The position numbers and the translations under genes are program-made. The notes below the pieces were generated by a model that was given only the letters and a program-made list of their open reading frames with translations, searched no databases and had not been told where the DNA came from. Positions 1 to 6,296 of a stretch of 6,497 nucleotides of DNA are shown here, one piece after another; the stretch's first letter is position 1, and each line of letters starts with the position of its first letter. Source of the DNA: an uncultured Clostridium sp. Its GTDB lineage: Bacteria; Bacillota; Clostridia; TANB77; CAG-508. The stretch is taken from positions 1 through 6,497 of the forward strand of contig USAE01000070.1 in NCBI GenBank assembly GCA_900552655.1, read 5' to 3'.

Positions 1-505
1 CTGCAGGAACCATGTCACCAGCAGATAATAAAACAATATCTCCTACAGTAAAATCCTTAAAAGGAATTTTCTGCTTTATACCATTTCGTATAACAGTGCC
101 TTTAGTTTGTACCATAGCTTTTAATTTTTCGGCTGCTTTATTAGATCGAAATTCTTGAAAGAATTCTAAAAGTGTACTTATAAGAACTAAACAAATAATA
201 ACAATTATATTTGCAGGATTAGGATTTTTAGGAAGTACAATATCTGTATAAATTAAAACTAGTGAAATTCCCAACAATATGGCGTTAAAAGGACTAAATA
301 AACTTTCAAAAAAATAGTTATACCAACGCTTAGGCTTGTGACCGCTTATTTCGTTCTTGCCATAAATTTTCTGGTTTTCGAGGACATCGTAATCTGTTAA
401 ACCATTAAAATTTATATTATATTTACTAATAAAATCATTTTTAGAAAGTAAAGAAAAATCACCATATTCTTTTTTTACGTTAAATTCTTCTACCTTTTGT
501 GACAT
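1..505 (-). CDS. mgtA: Magnesium-translocating P-type ATPase, N-terminal part (runs off window)
   Basis: Read on the minus strand from ATG at 505, the frame stays open for 168 codons to the window edge, so about the first fifth of a usual ~900-residue pump is present. The product is an inner-membrane ATPase that imports Mg2+. Visible in order: a cation-ATPase N-terminal segment (GLTDYDVLENQKIYGKNEIS, about residues 35-54); RWYNYFFESLFSPFNAILLG leading into membrane segment 1 (about 68-88); membrane segment 2 (about 98-116); then QEFRSNKAAEKLKAMV and the actuator-domain start VGDIVLLSAGDMVPA. The SNKAAxxLKAMV and LSAGDMVPA signatures resemble MgtA/MgtB more than Ca2+ or Na+/K+ pumps. The phosphorylation (DKTGT) and ion-binding regions lie outside, so the ion is inferred from the family. 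The start is fixed by the AAAGGGG Shine-Dalgarno about 7 nt upstream, which is buried in a hairpin (see leader). Confidence 0.88.
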   Translation of the reverse strand, partial: MSQKVEEFNVKKEYGDFSLLSKNDFISKYNINFNGLTDYDVLENQKIYGKNEISGHKPKRWYNYFFESLFSPFNAILLGISLVLIYTDIVLPKNPNPANIIVIICLVLISTLLEFFQEFRSNKAAEKLKAMVQTKGTVIRNGIKQKIPFKDFTVGDIVLLSAGDMVPA

Positions 506-543
506 AAAAAAGCCCCTTTCTATATTAACCGGGATTAAGGGGC
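506..543 (-). terminator. Intrinsic terminator and RBS sequestrator immediately before the mgtA start codon
   Basis: In the minus-strand RNA, GCCCCUU (543-537) pairs with AAGGGGC (518-512) across an 18-nt loop. Six U residues follow (511-506) and then the AUG at 505. The hairpin therefore has terminator form, while its 3' arm also contains the AAGGGG Shine-Dalgarno of mgtA. One structure could stop transcription and also block ribosome binding. Its 5' arm overlaps the closing helix of the leader, which would act as antiterminator. The stem is short (7 bp) but its five G-C pairs are uncommon in such AT-rich DNA. Confidence 0.7.
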
Positions 544-644
544 AAGCTCTGTTGGATTAAGTGACTATTCTTGCCTAAATGGGGAAAATTCCATTGTGAC
601 AAAGGTAGTATGGGGTATTAGGAGCTGGTCCTTAAAATCCCGGT
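506..644 (-). promoter_or_regulatory. Structured 5' leader of mgtA: candidate riboswitch/attenuator of unrecognised class
   Basis: In the minus-strand transcript, ACCGGGAUU-UU-AAGG (644-630) pairs with CCUUAAUCCCGGU (540-528), giving a 13-bp closing helix with a 2-nt bulge. Inside it, GGCAAG (575-570) pairs with CUUGCC (546-541) directly next to the closing helix, and AAUGG (595-591) pairs with CCAUU (582-578). An alternative inner helix is AGCUC (626-622) with GAGCU (549-545). The 3' strand of the closing helix shares CCUU (540-537) with the 5' strand of the terminator at 506-543, so the two folds exclude each other. Forming the aptamer-like fold should keep the gene ON. I do not see the conserved segments I remember for the M-box (Mg2+), yybP-ykoY (Mn2+) or ydaO (c-di-AMP) classes. 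The structure is seen in the sequence; the regulatory role is inferred. Confidence 0.65.
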
Positions 645-688
645 AATAAGCTGAAAATAGAAAATGTAAAAATTACTAAAGAGACATA

Positions 689-707
689 GGTTATAAAAAA
701 ATTAACC
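689..707 (-). repeat. Short inverted repeat over the glycosyltransferase stop codon
   Basis: GGTTA (689-693) and TAACC (703-707) are complementary across a 9-nt A/T loop, overlapping the stop codon at 702-704. The T-run is in the loop rather than after the stem, so this is a poor terminator. I see no better one between this gene and the mgtA leader, so read-through into the leader is possible. I also found no convincing promoter for mgtA between 645 and 701. Confidence 0.3.
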
Positions 708-1826
708 TAACAATATTTTGCATATATCTCTTGTAGAATATTTTTTTGCAAGTAATTTTGCATTTATTTTCATTTGCTTAAATTTATCTGGATTGTTAAG
801 AAGTGAATGCAAAGTTTCGTCTACAGTATTACTAGATTTTATCCAAATACCAACACCTTTTTCTTCAAGAAATTCAGCATTTTGGAATTCTTGCCCAGGA
901 ATAGGGTTTATAACAATAATTGGAAGCCCAGAAGCTAAACTTTCTGAGGTTGTAAGACCACCAGGTTTGGTAACTACTAAGTCTGAAACACTCATAAGTT
1001 CTGGAACTTTATTTGTATATTCCATTATTTTTATATCTTCAGGCATATTAGAATTATGTGCAAGTTCTTCAAATTTATGTTTCATTTTTATATTTTTTCC
1101 AGATATAGCCACAATTTGAATATTATTAAAATCATTTAGTAGGGAACTTAAAACTTTTAAAGTTTTGCTTTTTCCAAGTCCAAATTCACCACCACCAAAG
1201 AAAAGAATAGTTTTTTTGTTTTCTTTTAATCCAAATTGATTTAAAATGTCTGACCTATCGAAATTTAATAAAAATTTATTTGATAATGGAATACCAGTTA
1301 CAAAAATTTTTTCTGCAGGAACTTTTTTTGCAATTAAATCTTCTTTCATTTTATTATGTGCAACAAAAAAATAATCAATACATTTTTTTCCTACTAACCA
1401 TTGGTCGTGTGGTGCAAAGTCTGTCATAATAGAGGCAATTTTGCAATTTATTTTATTATGTTTTTTTAAAAAACTACACATTTGGCTTGCAAAAGGATGT
1501 GTAGAAATAATTAAATCTGGCATATATTCTTGTAGTAAAATATTTAATTTTCTTGCTAATATTTTATTAGAAGTACTAGTAAGCTCTGCTACTGGACCTT
1601 TTTGTGAAGTGTAATAAATAGTTCCCCAAGCCCAAGGTGCTTTTTTTGCCATTTCTTTATAAGCTGTAGTTGTTACTTTTTCTAAGTGTTTGTTTACATA
1701 TTTCATACAATCAATTATTTCGGTTTCAACATCTTCATAATTATTCTTTATATAATCATTAATTGCATTTGCAGCAGACAAATGCCCACCACCATATGAT
1801 GCATAAAAAATTAATACTTTTTTCAT
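702..1826 (-). CDS. Diacylglycerol glycosyltransferase, MGDG-synthase/UgtP type (GT28)
   Basis: A 374-residue enzyme, close to the length of Bacillus UgtP. Family members transfer a sugar from a UDP-sugar to diacylglycerol at the inner face of the membrane, making glycolipids that also anchor lipoteichoic acid. Visible: SYGGGHLSAANAI near the N terminus (GGGH at residues 12-15, MGDG-synthase N-terminal domain); TDFAPHDQW (135-143); TGIPLSNKF (177-185); a GT28 C-terminal domain with GGGEFGLGKS (211-220), KPGGLTTSES (287-296) and NPIPGQEFQNAEFL (307-320), the nucleotide-sugar-binding face. There is no signal peptide or membrane span, as expected for a peripheral protein. The frame is open back to an ATG at 1868, but that ATG has no Shine-Dalgarno; 1826 gives MKKVLIFYASYGGGH, the normal family start, with AAGGA at 1842-1838 (a rather long 11-nt gap). 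Which sugar, how many are added, and the acceptor cannot be read from sequence. Confidence 0.87.
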   Translation of the reverse strand: MKKVLIFYASYGGGHLSAANAINDYIKNNYEDVETEIIDCMKYVNKHLEKVTTTAYKEMAKKAPWAWGTIYYTSQKGPVAELTSTSNKILARKLNILLQEYMPDLIISTHPFASQMCSFLKKHNKINCKIASIMTDFAPHDQWLVGKKCIDYFFVAHNKMKEDLIAKKVPAEKIFVTGIPLSNKFLLNFDRSDILNQFGLKENKKTILFFGGGEFGLGKSKTLKVLSSLLNDFNNIQIVAISGKNIKMKHKFEELAHNSNMPEDIKIMEYTNKVPELMSVSDLVVTKPGGLTTSESLASGLPIIVINPIPGQEFQNAEFLEEKGVGIWIKSSNTVDETLHSLLNNPDKFKQMKINAKLLAKKYSTRDICKILLG

Positions 1827-1946
1827 TTTAAAGCCATTCCTTTCTTGTTTTGCTTGTACAGCATACACAGAGTTATGGAATTTTTTTCTTCCAAATTACT
1901 ATATTTATCTGTTAAAAATTGCAGATTCGTTTTATTAATTAAAACA

Positions 1947-1975
1947 TTTATAATTACAAAAAAATTTTACCACAA
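1947..1975 (-). promoter_or_regulatory. Possible sigma-A promoter for the glycosyltransferase gene
   Basis: On the minus strand, TTGTGG (1975-1970) and TATAAA (1952-1947) are separated by 17 bases, giving a start of transcription near 1940 and a leader of about 115 nt. The -10 matches 5 of 6 consensus bases and the -35 has the TTG core. The surrounding DNA is very AT-rich, so chance matches are likely. The rest of the divergent region 1827-2096 holds no gene that I can see. Confidence 0.35.
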
Positions 1976-2000
1976 TTTATAAAAAAATAATAGAAGAAGT

Positions 2001-2030
2001 TGAATAAATTTGTAATTTTTACACAAAATA
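2001..2030 (+). promoter_or_regulatory. Sigma-G-like (forespore) promoter for sleB-ypeB
   Basis: TGAATA (2001-2006) and CAAAATA (2024-2030) are 17 bases apart. The -35 matches the Bacillus sigma-G pattern exactly, and the -10 fits cAtnnTA except at its third base. Transcription would start near 2037, about 60 nt before the sleB start. B. subtilis sleB-ypeB is known to be transcribed by sigma-G in the forespore, so both position and type fit the genes downstream. Assignment to sigma-G rather than sigma-F is an inference. Confidence 0.58.
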
Positions 2031-2084
2031 TTTTAAAGAAAAATTTTATGTGTAGATTGCAAAGTAATATATAAAATTTAGATT

Positions 2085-2092
2085 GGAGGAGG
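2085..2092 (+). promoter_or_regulatory. Strong ribosome binding site fixing a TTG start
   Basis: GGAGGAGG at 2085-2092 precedes a TTG codon at 2097, with 7 nt between the GGAGG core and the start. No ATG or GTG lies at a suitable distance in this frame, and the TTG places the signal/anchor sequence exactly at the N terminus. This supports TTG initiation. Confidence 0.8.
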
Positions 2093-2096
2093 TATT

Positions 2097-2570
2097 TTGA
2101 AAAGATATTATAAAATATTGGTTTCGATGGTATTAATATTAGTATTAATAATTCTAGTAAATTGGATAACTAAAAATGGTAGTAATAAAGTGTATGCAAG
2201 CTCTAGTAGTTCTGCGTCAGACTTACAGCTAATGGCAAGAGCAATTAACGGAGAAGCAAGAGGAGAACCCTACGAAGGGCAAGTAGCAGTTGGAGCAGTT
2301 ATATTAAATAGAGTAAAAAATTCTAGTTTTCCAAATACGATAGCAGGTGTTATATATCAACCAGGAGCATTTACAGCGGTATCAGATGGTCAGATAAATG
2401 TTCCAATTGCAGAAAATTCTACAGTTGTTAAAGCTGCGCAAGATGCGTTAAATGGTTGGGACCCAACAGGTGGAGCAATATACTATTTTAATCCCAACAC
2501 AGCAACTAACAAGTGGATATGGTCAAGACCACTTATAAAGCAAATTGGAAAACATAGATTTTGTAAATAA
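2097..2570 (+). CDS. sleB: Spore cortex-lytic enzyme, SleB-type cell wall hydrolase (catalytic domain only)
   Basis: A 157-residue protein starting at TTG. Residues about 6-24 are a hydrophobic signal or anchor segment, followed by a Ser-rich linker after KVYA (a possible cleavage site) and a Hydrolase_2 (SleB/CwlJ) domain from about 42 to the end. The domain carries ARAINGEARGEPYEGQVAVG; the Glu in NGEARGEP (residue 53) corresponds to the family's proposed catalytic acid. Also visible are AVILNRV, GAIYYFNP and the terminal IGKHRFCK. SleB is a lytic transglycosylase that cuts muramic-delta-lactam-containing cortex peptidoglycan during germination. Bacillus SleB is about 300 residues with an N-terminal peptidoglycan-binding domain, which is absent here. 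CwlJ also lacks that domain but has no export signal; the signal segment and the adjacent ypeB favour SleB. A sigma-G-like promoter lies upstream. Confidence 0.9.
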   Translation: MKRYYKILVSMVLILVLIILVNWITKNGSNKVYASSSSSASDLQLMARAINGEARGEPYEGQVAVGAVILNRVKNSSFPNTIAGVIYQPGAFTAVSDGQINVPIAENSTVVKAAQDALNGWDPTGGAIYYFNPNTATNKWIWSRPLIKQIGKHRFCK

Positions 2571-2665
2571 TTTGCAATAGATAAAATAGGTGATTATAGC
2601 TATCAGTTCTGCAAATGTTGTATGTTTGCAGTTATAGATATAAAATAGATAACTATAGTTATCAG
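2571..2665 (+). repeat. Imperfect duplicated palindromic element between sleB and ypeB
   Basis: Two related units, 2571-2606 and 2625-2665, each run TTTGCA...ATAG...ATAAAATAG...TATCAG. The last 26 bases of each (2581-2606 and 2640-2665) match at 22 positions, all four differences being transitions. The second unit contains a perfect 16-bp palindrome, GATAACTATAGTTATC (2648-2663); the first is a degenerate version. Between them, CTGCAAA (2609-2615) and TTTGCAG (2625-2631) form a 7-bp inverted repeat. No T-run follows, so it is not a normal terminator. It could be an RNA-processing or stabilising structure between the two cistrons, a protein site, or a neutral duplication. Confidence 0.65.
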
Positions 2666-2682
2666 ATATATACATGAGAAAT

Positions 2683-2688
2683 AGGAGG
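2683..2688 (+). promoter_or_regulatory. Ribosome binding site that sets the ypeB start
   Basis: A consensus AGGAGG sits 6 nt before the ATG at 2695. The frame is also open to an ATG at 2674, but that codon lies upstream of this site and has no Shine-Dalgarno of its own. The start at 2695 is therefore preferred, shortening the protein by seven residues. Confidence 0.85.
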
Positions 2689-2694
2689 ATAAAA

Positions 2695-4086
2695 ATGGGT
2701 TTAAAAGAAAAAGTTATAGACTGGAAAAACAGACTAAAAGACAGGCATATGCTAACAATTATTGTTACATTAATTGCAATAATAGCTTTGCTTGCAATGG
2801 TAATTTATAAAAAGCAAACTGAATATAGGCAAGCTTCAGAAAATTCGTACAATCAAGCTTTTTATGAATTAGTAGATTATGTTCAAAATGTAGAAAATTA
2901 CTTAGGTAAATCACTAATTTCTACAACGTCAGAGCATGGTGCAGAAACTTTAACACGTGTATGGAAAGAGGCTAATTTAGCCCAAACTTATTTGTCACAA
3001 TTACCAATAAGTAGTAATGAATTAGAAAATACATCTAAGTTTTTAAACCAAGTAAGTGATTATAGTTATACATTGTCAAGAAAGAATATAAATAATGAAC
3101 CGTTGTCACAAGAGGACTTAGATAATTTAAAGGAACTACATGATTATAGTGTTAATTTAGAAAATGTATTAAATCAACTTTCAAATGATATAAATAATGG
3201 AAGAATTAAATGGGGAGAACTTACTAAAAAAGGAAGTAGTGTGTTTGCACAGCAAGTTAGCAATATTTCTAAAGACAGTTTTGGAAATATAGAACAAGAA
3301 TTTCACGAATATGCAGGGCTAATTTATGATGGTGCTTTTTCTGAACATATTACAAAATCTGAAAAAGTAGGTCTTACAGGTGCAGACATAGACGAGGAAA
3401 AAGCGAAAGAAATAGCTAAAAATTTTATTGGAAATAATAAAATAAAAGAAATAAATTCTAATGGTCTAGCAGAAAATGCAGATATTCCAACTTACGATTT
3501 TAAAGTTAAATTAAATGATCAAGATGATTCTAATGAACTTGCAATATCAATTACAAAAAAGGGTGGACACATTTTATTTAGCAATTTTAATCGTGAAGTG
3601 GGTGTAGAAAATATAGATGACGAAACAGCAAATAAAATTGCCTTAGAATTCTTAAATTCTAGGGGATATACTAATATGAAAAGAACGTATTATCTTAAAG
3701 AAGAAGGAATAATGACAATAAATTATGCTTATGTTCAAAATAATGTAACTATGTATCCAGATTTAATAAAAGTAAAGGTAGCACTAGACAATGGTGACAT
3801 TTTAGGAATAGAAACACAAGGATATTTAAATTCACATACTGTAAGAAATATACCAAAGGTAAAAGTATCAAAAGAAAAAGCAAAAGAAGTTTTAAATAAG
3901 AAATTAGAAATAAAGTCTGAAGGTTTAGCATTTATACCAACAGAATATAAAACAGAAATTCTTTGTTGGGAGTTTAAAGGTAATGTAGCAGGTACTGATT
4001 TCTTAGTATATATTAATGCTGAAACGGGTAAAGAAGAAGATATTTTAACAATTGTAAATACACCTAATGGAACATTAACAATGTAA
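2695..4086 (+). CDS. ypeB: Germination protein YpeB
   Basis: A 463-residue membrane-anchored protein. After a short basic N terminus comes one membrane segment (about 18-38), then a long mostly helical extracytoplasmic region (about 45-200), the YDGAFSEHI stretch (about 211-219; Bacillus YpeB has a similar motif), and three successive PepSY-type modules (about 229-303, 304-378 and 386-451), with helix starts such as DEEKAKEIAKNFI, DDETANKIALEFL and SKEKAKEVLNKKL. Length matches Bacillus YpeB (450). YpeB is needed for SleB to accumulate in the spore, and the two proteins stabilise each other until germination. The gene follows sleB by 124 bases without a terminator, so the two are probably cotranscribed from the sigma-G-like promoter. 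Cysteine is nearly absent, as in many exported proteins. The assignment is firm; a direct enzymatic role is not expected. Confidence 0.92.
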   Translation: MGLKEKVIDWKNRLKDRHMLTIIVTLIAIIALLAMVIYKKQTEYRQASENSYNQAFYELVDYVQNVENYLGKSLISTTSEHGAETLTRVWKEANLAQTYLSQLPISSNELENTSKFLNQVSDYSYTLSRKNINNEPLSQEDLDNLKELHDYSVNLENVLNQLSNDINNGRIKWGELTKKGSSVFAQQVSNISKDSFGNIEQEFHEYAGLIYDGAFSEHITKSEKVGLTGADIDEEKAKEIAKNFIGNNKIKEINSNGLAENADIPTYDFKVKLNDQDDSNELAISITKKGGHILFSNFNREVGVENIDDETANKIALEFLNSRGYTNMKRTYYLKEEGIMTINYAYVQNNVTMYPDLIKVKVALDNGDILGIETQGYLNSHTVRNIPKVKVSKEKAKEVLNKKLEIKSEGLAFIPTEYKTEILCWEFKGNVAGTDFLVYINAETGKEEDILTIVNTPNGTLTM

Positions 4087-4167
4087 AAAAATGATTGTTT
4101 TAATGGATTAATGCAAATAAAACTATATAAATTGATTATTTAGAGAATATTGGAAGATATACCAAAG

Positions 4168-4196
4168 TTGACAATAATGCAAAATTAGCGTACAAT
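4168..4196 (+). promoter_or_regulatory. Near-consensus sigma-A promoter of gdpP
   Basis: A perfect -35 TTGACA (4168-4173), a 17-base spacer and TACAAT (4191-4196; one mismatch to TATAAT) predict a transcription start near 4203, about 30 nt before the gdpP start. This gives gdpP vegetative expression separate from the sporulation pair upstream. A 6-bp inverted repeat, ACAATT (4192-4197) with AATTGT (4205-4210), overlaps the -10 and start point and might be an operator, though it is short. The rest of 4087-4167 shows neither a gene nor a clear terminator for ypeB. Confidence 0.82.
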
Positions 4197-4233
4197 TAAA
4201 GAGAAATTGTTTAGAAAATAGAAGGAGAATTGT

Positions 4234-6237
4234 ATGCTGAATAATAATAGATTTCTTGAAAAGATAACATCAAGAACAAAAATATATTTAGCGATTATAG
4301 CTTTTCTAATAATTATTATATGTATAAACAGACCAAAATTAATAATACCAGGAATATTATTGTTTGTTTTAATAATAATTTATTCGTATTGGACAAATAG
4401 CAAGCGAAATGCAGAACTTTCAAGACAAATACAAAATTTAACTATGACTATGGATGGAACTGCTAAAAAATCATTAATAAATTCACCTTTTCCATTAATA
4501 ATTATAGAAACAACAGGGAATATTATATGGAAAAGCTCTAAATTTGTGTATGAATTTGCTAATATAGATATTAATAATTATTTAATAGATATTCTAGAAG
4601 AAATAAAAGAGGATATAAAAGCTGAGCAAGATAAGAAGCAAAAAACTATTGTAAAAAAGGTACAAATAGGAAATAAAGTATATAGTGTTTTAGGAGAATA
4701 CATTCGCTCTAAAAACGAAGCTTCTGAAAATATAACTATTTTATATTTTATAGACATAACACAATCTATAAAAGAGAAAAAGAAATATGAAGATTCTAAA
4801 ACTTGTATAGGAATTCTAACAGTAGATAATTACGAAGAAATTATACAAAGAATAGAAGTAGAAAATAGACCACAAGTTATTGCAGAAATAGAAAAAGTAA
4901 TTTACGAATGGGCTTCTTCTACAGGTGGAATTGTTATAAAAAATGACAGAAATACATTTATATATGTTTTTGAATATAAATATTTAAAAGAAATTAAAGA
5001 AAACAAATTTGGTATATTAGATCAAATAAAAGAAATAAATGTGGAAGCTGGTATTCAGCTAACTCTAAGTATTGCGATATCAACAGATGGTGAAACGAAT
5101 TACGAAAAATATAAAACAGCGTTAGAAAGTATGGATATTGTACTTGGAAGAGGTGGAGACCAAGCAGTTATAAAAGAAGATGGTAAGTATGTCTTCTTTG
5201 GTGGCAGAACAGAGGAAATAGAAAAAAGAACAAAGGTAAAAGCAAGAACAGTTGCTCATGCTTTGGAAAATTTAATAAAAGAGTCAGAAAATGTTTTAAT
5301 TATGGGACATTCTAATGGAGATATAGATTCTATGGGATCAAGCCTTGGTGTTTATAGGCTAGCTAAAACATTAGAAAAAGAAGTAAACATAGTTAATAAC
5401 ACATATGGTATGACATTAAGCAAATTTATAGAAGAACTAGAAAAAGATGATGAATATAAAAATGCAATAATTTCTAAAAATGAAGCTTTAAACAAGGCTA
5501 CAAATAAAACTTTACTAATAATTACAGATACACATAAACAAAATTATGTGGAAGTTCCAGAATTGCTAGATAAAGCTAGTGAAATTGTTATTATAGACCA
5601 TCATAGAAGAAGTACAGATTATATTGAAAATGCAACTCTTACATTCCAAGAAGTATATGCATCTTCTGCTTCTGAATTGGTAACAGAAATTTTACAATAT
5701 ACAGATGTAAAAATAAAATTAAAACCAATAGAAGTAGAAGGACTATATGGTGGAATTATGGTAGATACAAAGAACTTTACTTTTAAAACAGGGGTAAGAA
5801 CATTTGAAGCCGCAGCATATTTACGTAAATGTGGTGTAGATATAATAAAAGTTAAAAAATGGTTCCAAAGTGATTTAAATAGTTATAATGAAATAGCCAA
5901 CATAGTAAGAAATGCAGAAATGTATGAAAATTCTATAGCTATTGCTATATATGATAAAGAAGATAAAGATGCAAACTTAATTTGTGCAAAAGCTGCAGAT
6001 GAATTATTAACTATTTCGGATATAACAGCATCATTTGTACTAGGAAATGTTGGAGATAAAATATGTATAAGTGGTAGATCTATAGGTGATGTTAATGTTC
6101 AGCTTATATTAGAAAAACTTGGTGGTGGAGGACATATAACTTTAGCTGGAGCTCAAGTTGAAGGTATGACACTAGAAGAGGTAAAACAAGAACTTATAAA
6201 CAGAATTAATGAATATTTTTCGGAAATTGTAAATTAG
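4234..6237 (+). CDS. gdpP: Cyclic-di-AMP phosphodiesterase GdpP
   Basis: A 667-residue membrane enzyme that hydrolyses c-di-AMP to 5'-pApA, setting the level of a messenger governing K+/osmolyte transport, cell-wall stress and beta-lactam tolerance. Domains in order: two membrane spans (about 15-31 and 36-53); a PAS-like sensor (about 60-175; haem-binding in Bacillus); a degenerate GGDEF domain (about 185-310) ending in MDIVLGRGGDQAVIKEDGKY, a family hallmark; a DHH domain with GHSNGDIDS (358-366), DTH (432-434), IDHHRR (454-459) and VDTKNF (510-515), which supply the Mn2+ ligands; and a DHHA1 domain with GGGGH (630-634). All expected catalytic motifs are present and the length matches Bacillus GdpP (659), so the enzyme should be active. 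The start has AAGGAG 6 nt upstream. Unlike Bacillus, where rplI follows, a terminator comes directly after, so this gene appears monocistronic. Confidence 0.95.
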   Translation: MLNNNRFLEKITSRTKIYLAIIAFLIIIICINRPKLIIPGILLFVLIIIYSYWTNSKRNAELSRQIQNLTMTMDGTAKKSLINSPFPLIIIETTGNIIWKSSKFVYEFANIDINNYLIDILEEIKEDIKAEQDKKQKTIVKKVQIGNKVYSVLGEYIRSKNEASENITILYFIDITQSIKEKKKYEDSKTCIGILTVDNYEEIIQRIEVENRPQVIAEIEKVIYEWASSTGGIVIKNDRNTFIYVFEYKYLKEIKENKFGILDQIKEINVEAGIQLTLSIAISTDGETNYEKYKTALESMDIVLGRGGDQAVIKEDGKYVFFGGRTEEIEKRTKVKARTVAHALENLIKESENVLIMGHSNGDIDSMGSSLGVYRLAKTLEKEVNIVNNTYGMTLSKFIEELEKDDEYKNAIISKNEALNKATNKTLLIITDTHKQNYVEVPELLDKASEIVIIDHHRRSTDYIENATLTFQEVYASSASELVTEILQYTDVKIKLKPIEVEGLYGGIMVDTKNFTFKTGVRTFEAAAYLRKCGVDIIKVKKWFQSDLNSYNEIANIVRNAEMYENSIAIAIYDKEDKDANLICAKAADELLTISDITASFVLGNVGDKICISGRSIGDVNVQLILEKLGGGGHITLAGAQVEGMTLEEVKQELINRINEYFSEIVN

Positions 6238-6254
6238 TAATTATAGATATAATA

Positions 6255-6296
6255 AACTCCTTATTAACGTATAAGTTAGTAGGGAGTTATTTTTTT
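6255..6296 (+). terminator. Intrinsic terminator of gdpP
   Basis: AACTCCTTATTAAC (6255-6268) pairs along all 14 positions, two of them G-U, with GTTAGTAGGGAGTT (6275-6288) around a 6-nt loop. One A and a run of seven T follow (6290-6296). It begins 17 bases after the gdpP stop codon. Confidence 0.92.

Noticed and set aside
1..6. CTGCAG (PstI site) exactly at the window start
   Set aside because: A six-base palindrome within the mgtA coding frame. It may be chance or a cloning/contig boundary; no biological meaning can be claimed.
506..644. M-box, yybP-ykoY or ydaO riboswitch assignment for the mgtA leader
   Set aside because: From memory of their consensus segments I could not find the conserved cores on either strand, so I left the class unnamed rather than force a match.
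718..1119. Plus-strand open frame of 133 codons
   Set aside because: It lies wholly antisense to the well-supported glycosyltransferase, has no clear ribosome site, and its hydrophobic/Ser-rich composition is what the opposite strand of this gene gives.
1823..1837. Four-codon mini-ORF (MALK, then TGA) overlapping the glycosyltransferase start as ATGA
   Set aside because: AAGGA directly touches its ATG, too close for initiation. Probably coincidental, though it could be tested as a coupling ORF.
1827..1868. In-frame 14-residue N-terminal extension of the glycosyltransferase from ATG at 1868
   Set aside because: There is no Shine-Dalgarno before 1868, and the family begins at the MKKVLIFYASYGGGH start at 1826.
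3749..3931. Minus-strand open frame of 60 codons, Leu-rich
   Set aside because: Antisense to the PepSY modules of ypeB. The Leu runs come from reverse-complementing Lys/Glu-rich coding sequence.
4087..4167. Terminator after ypeB
   Set aside because: No stem followed by a T-run is visible. The gap has only AT-rich spacer before the gdpP promoter.
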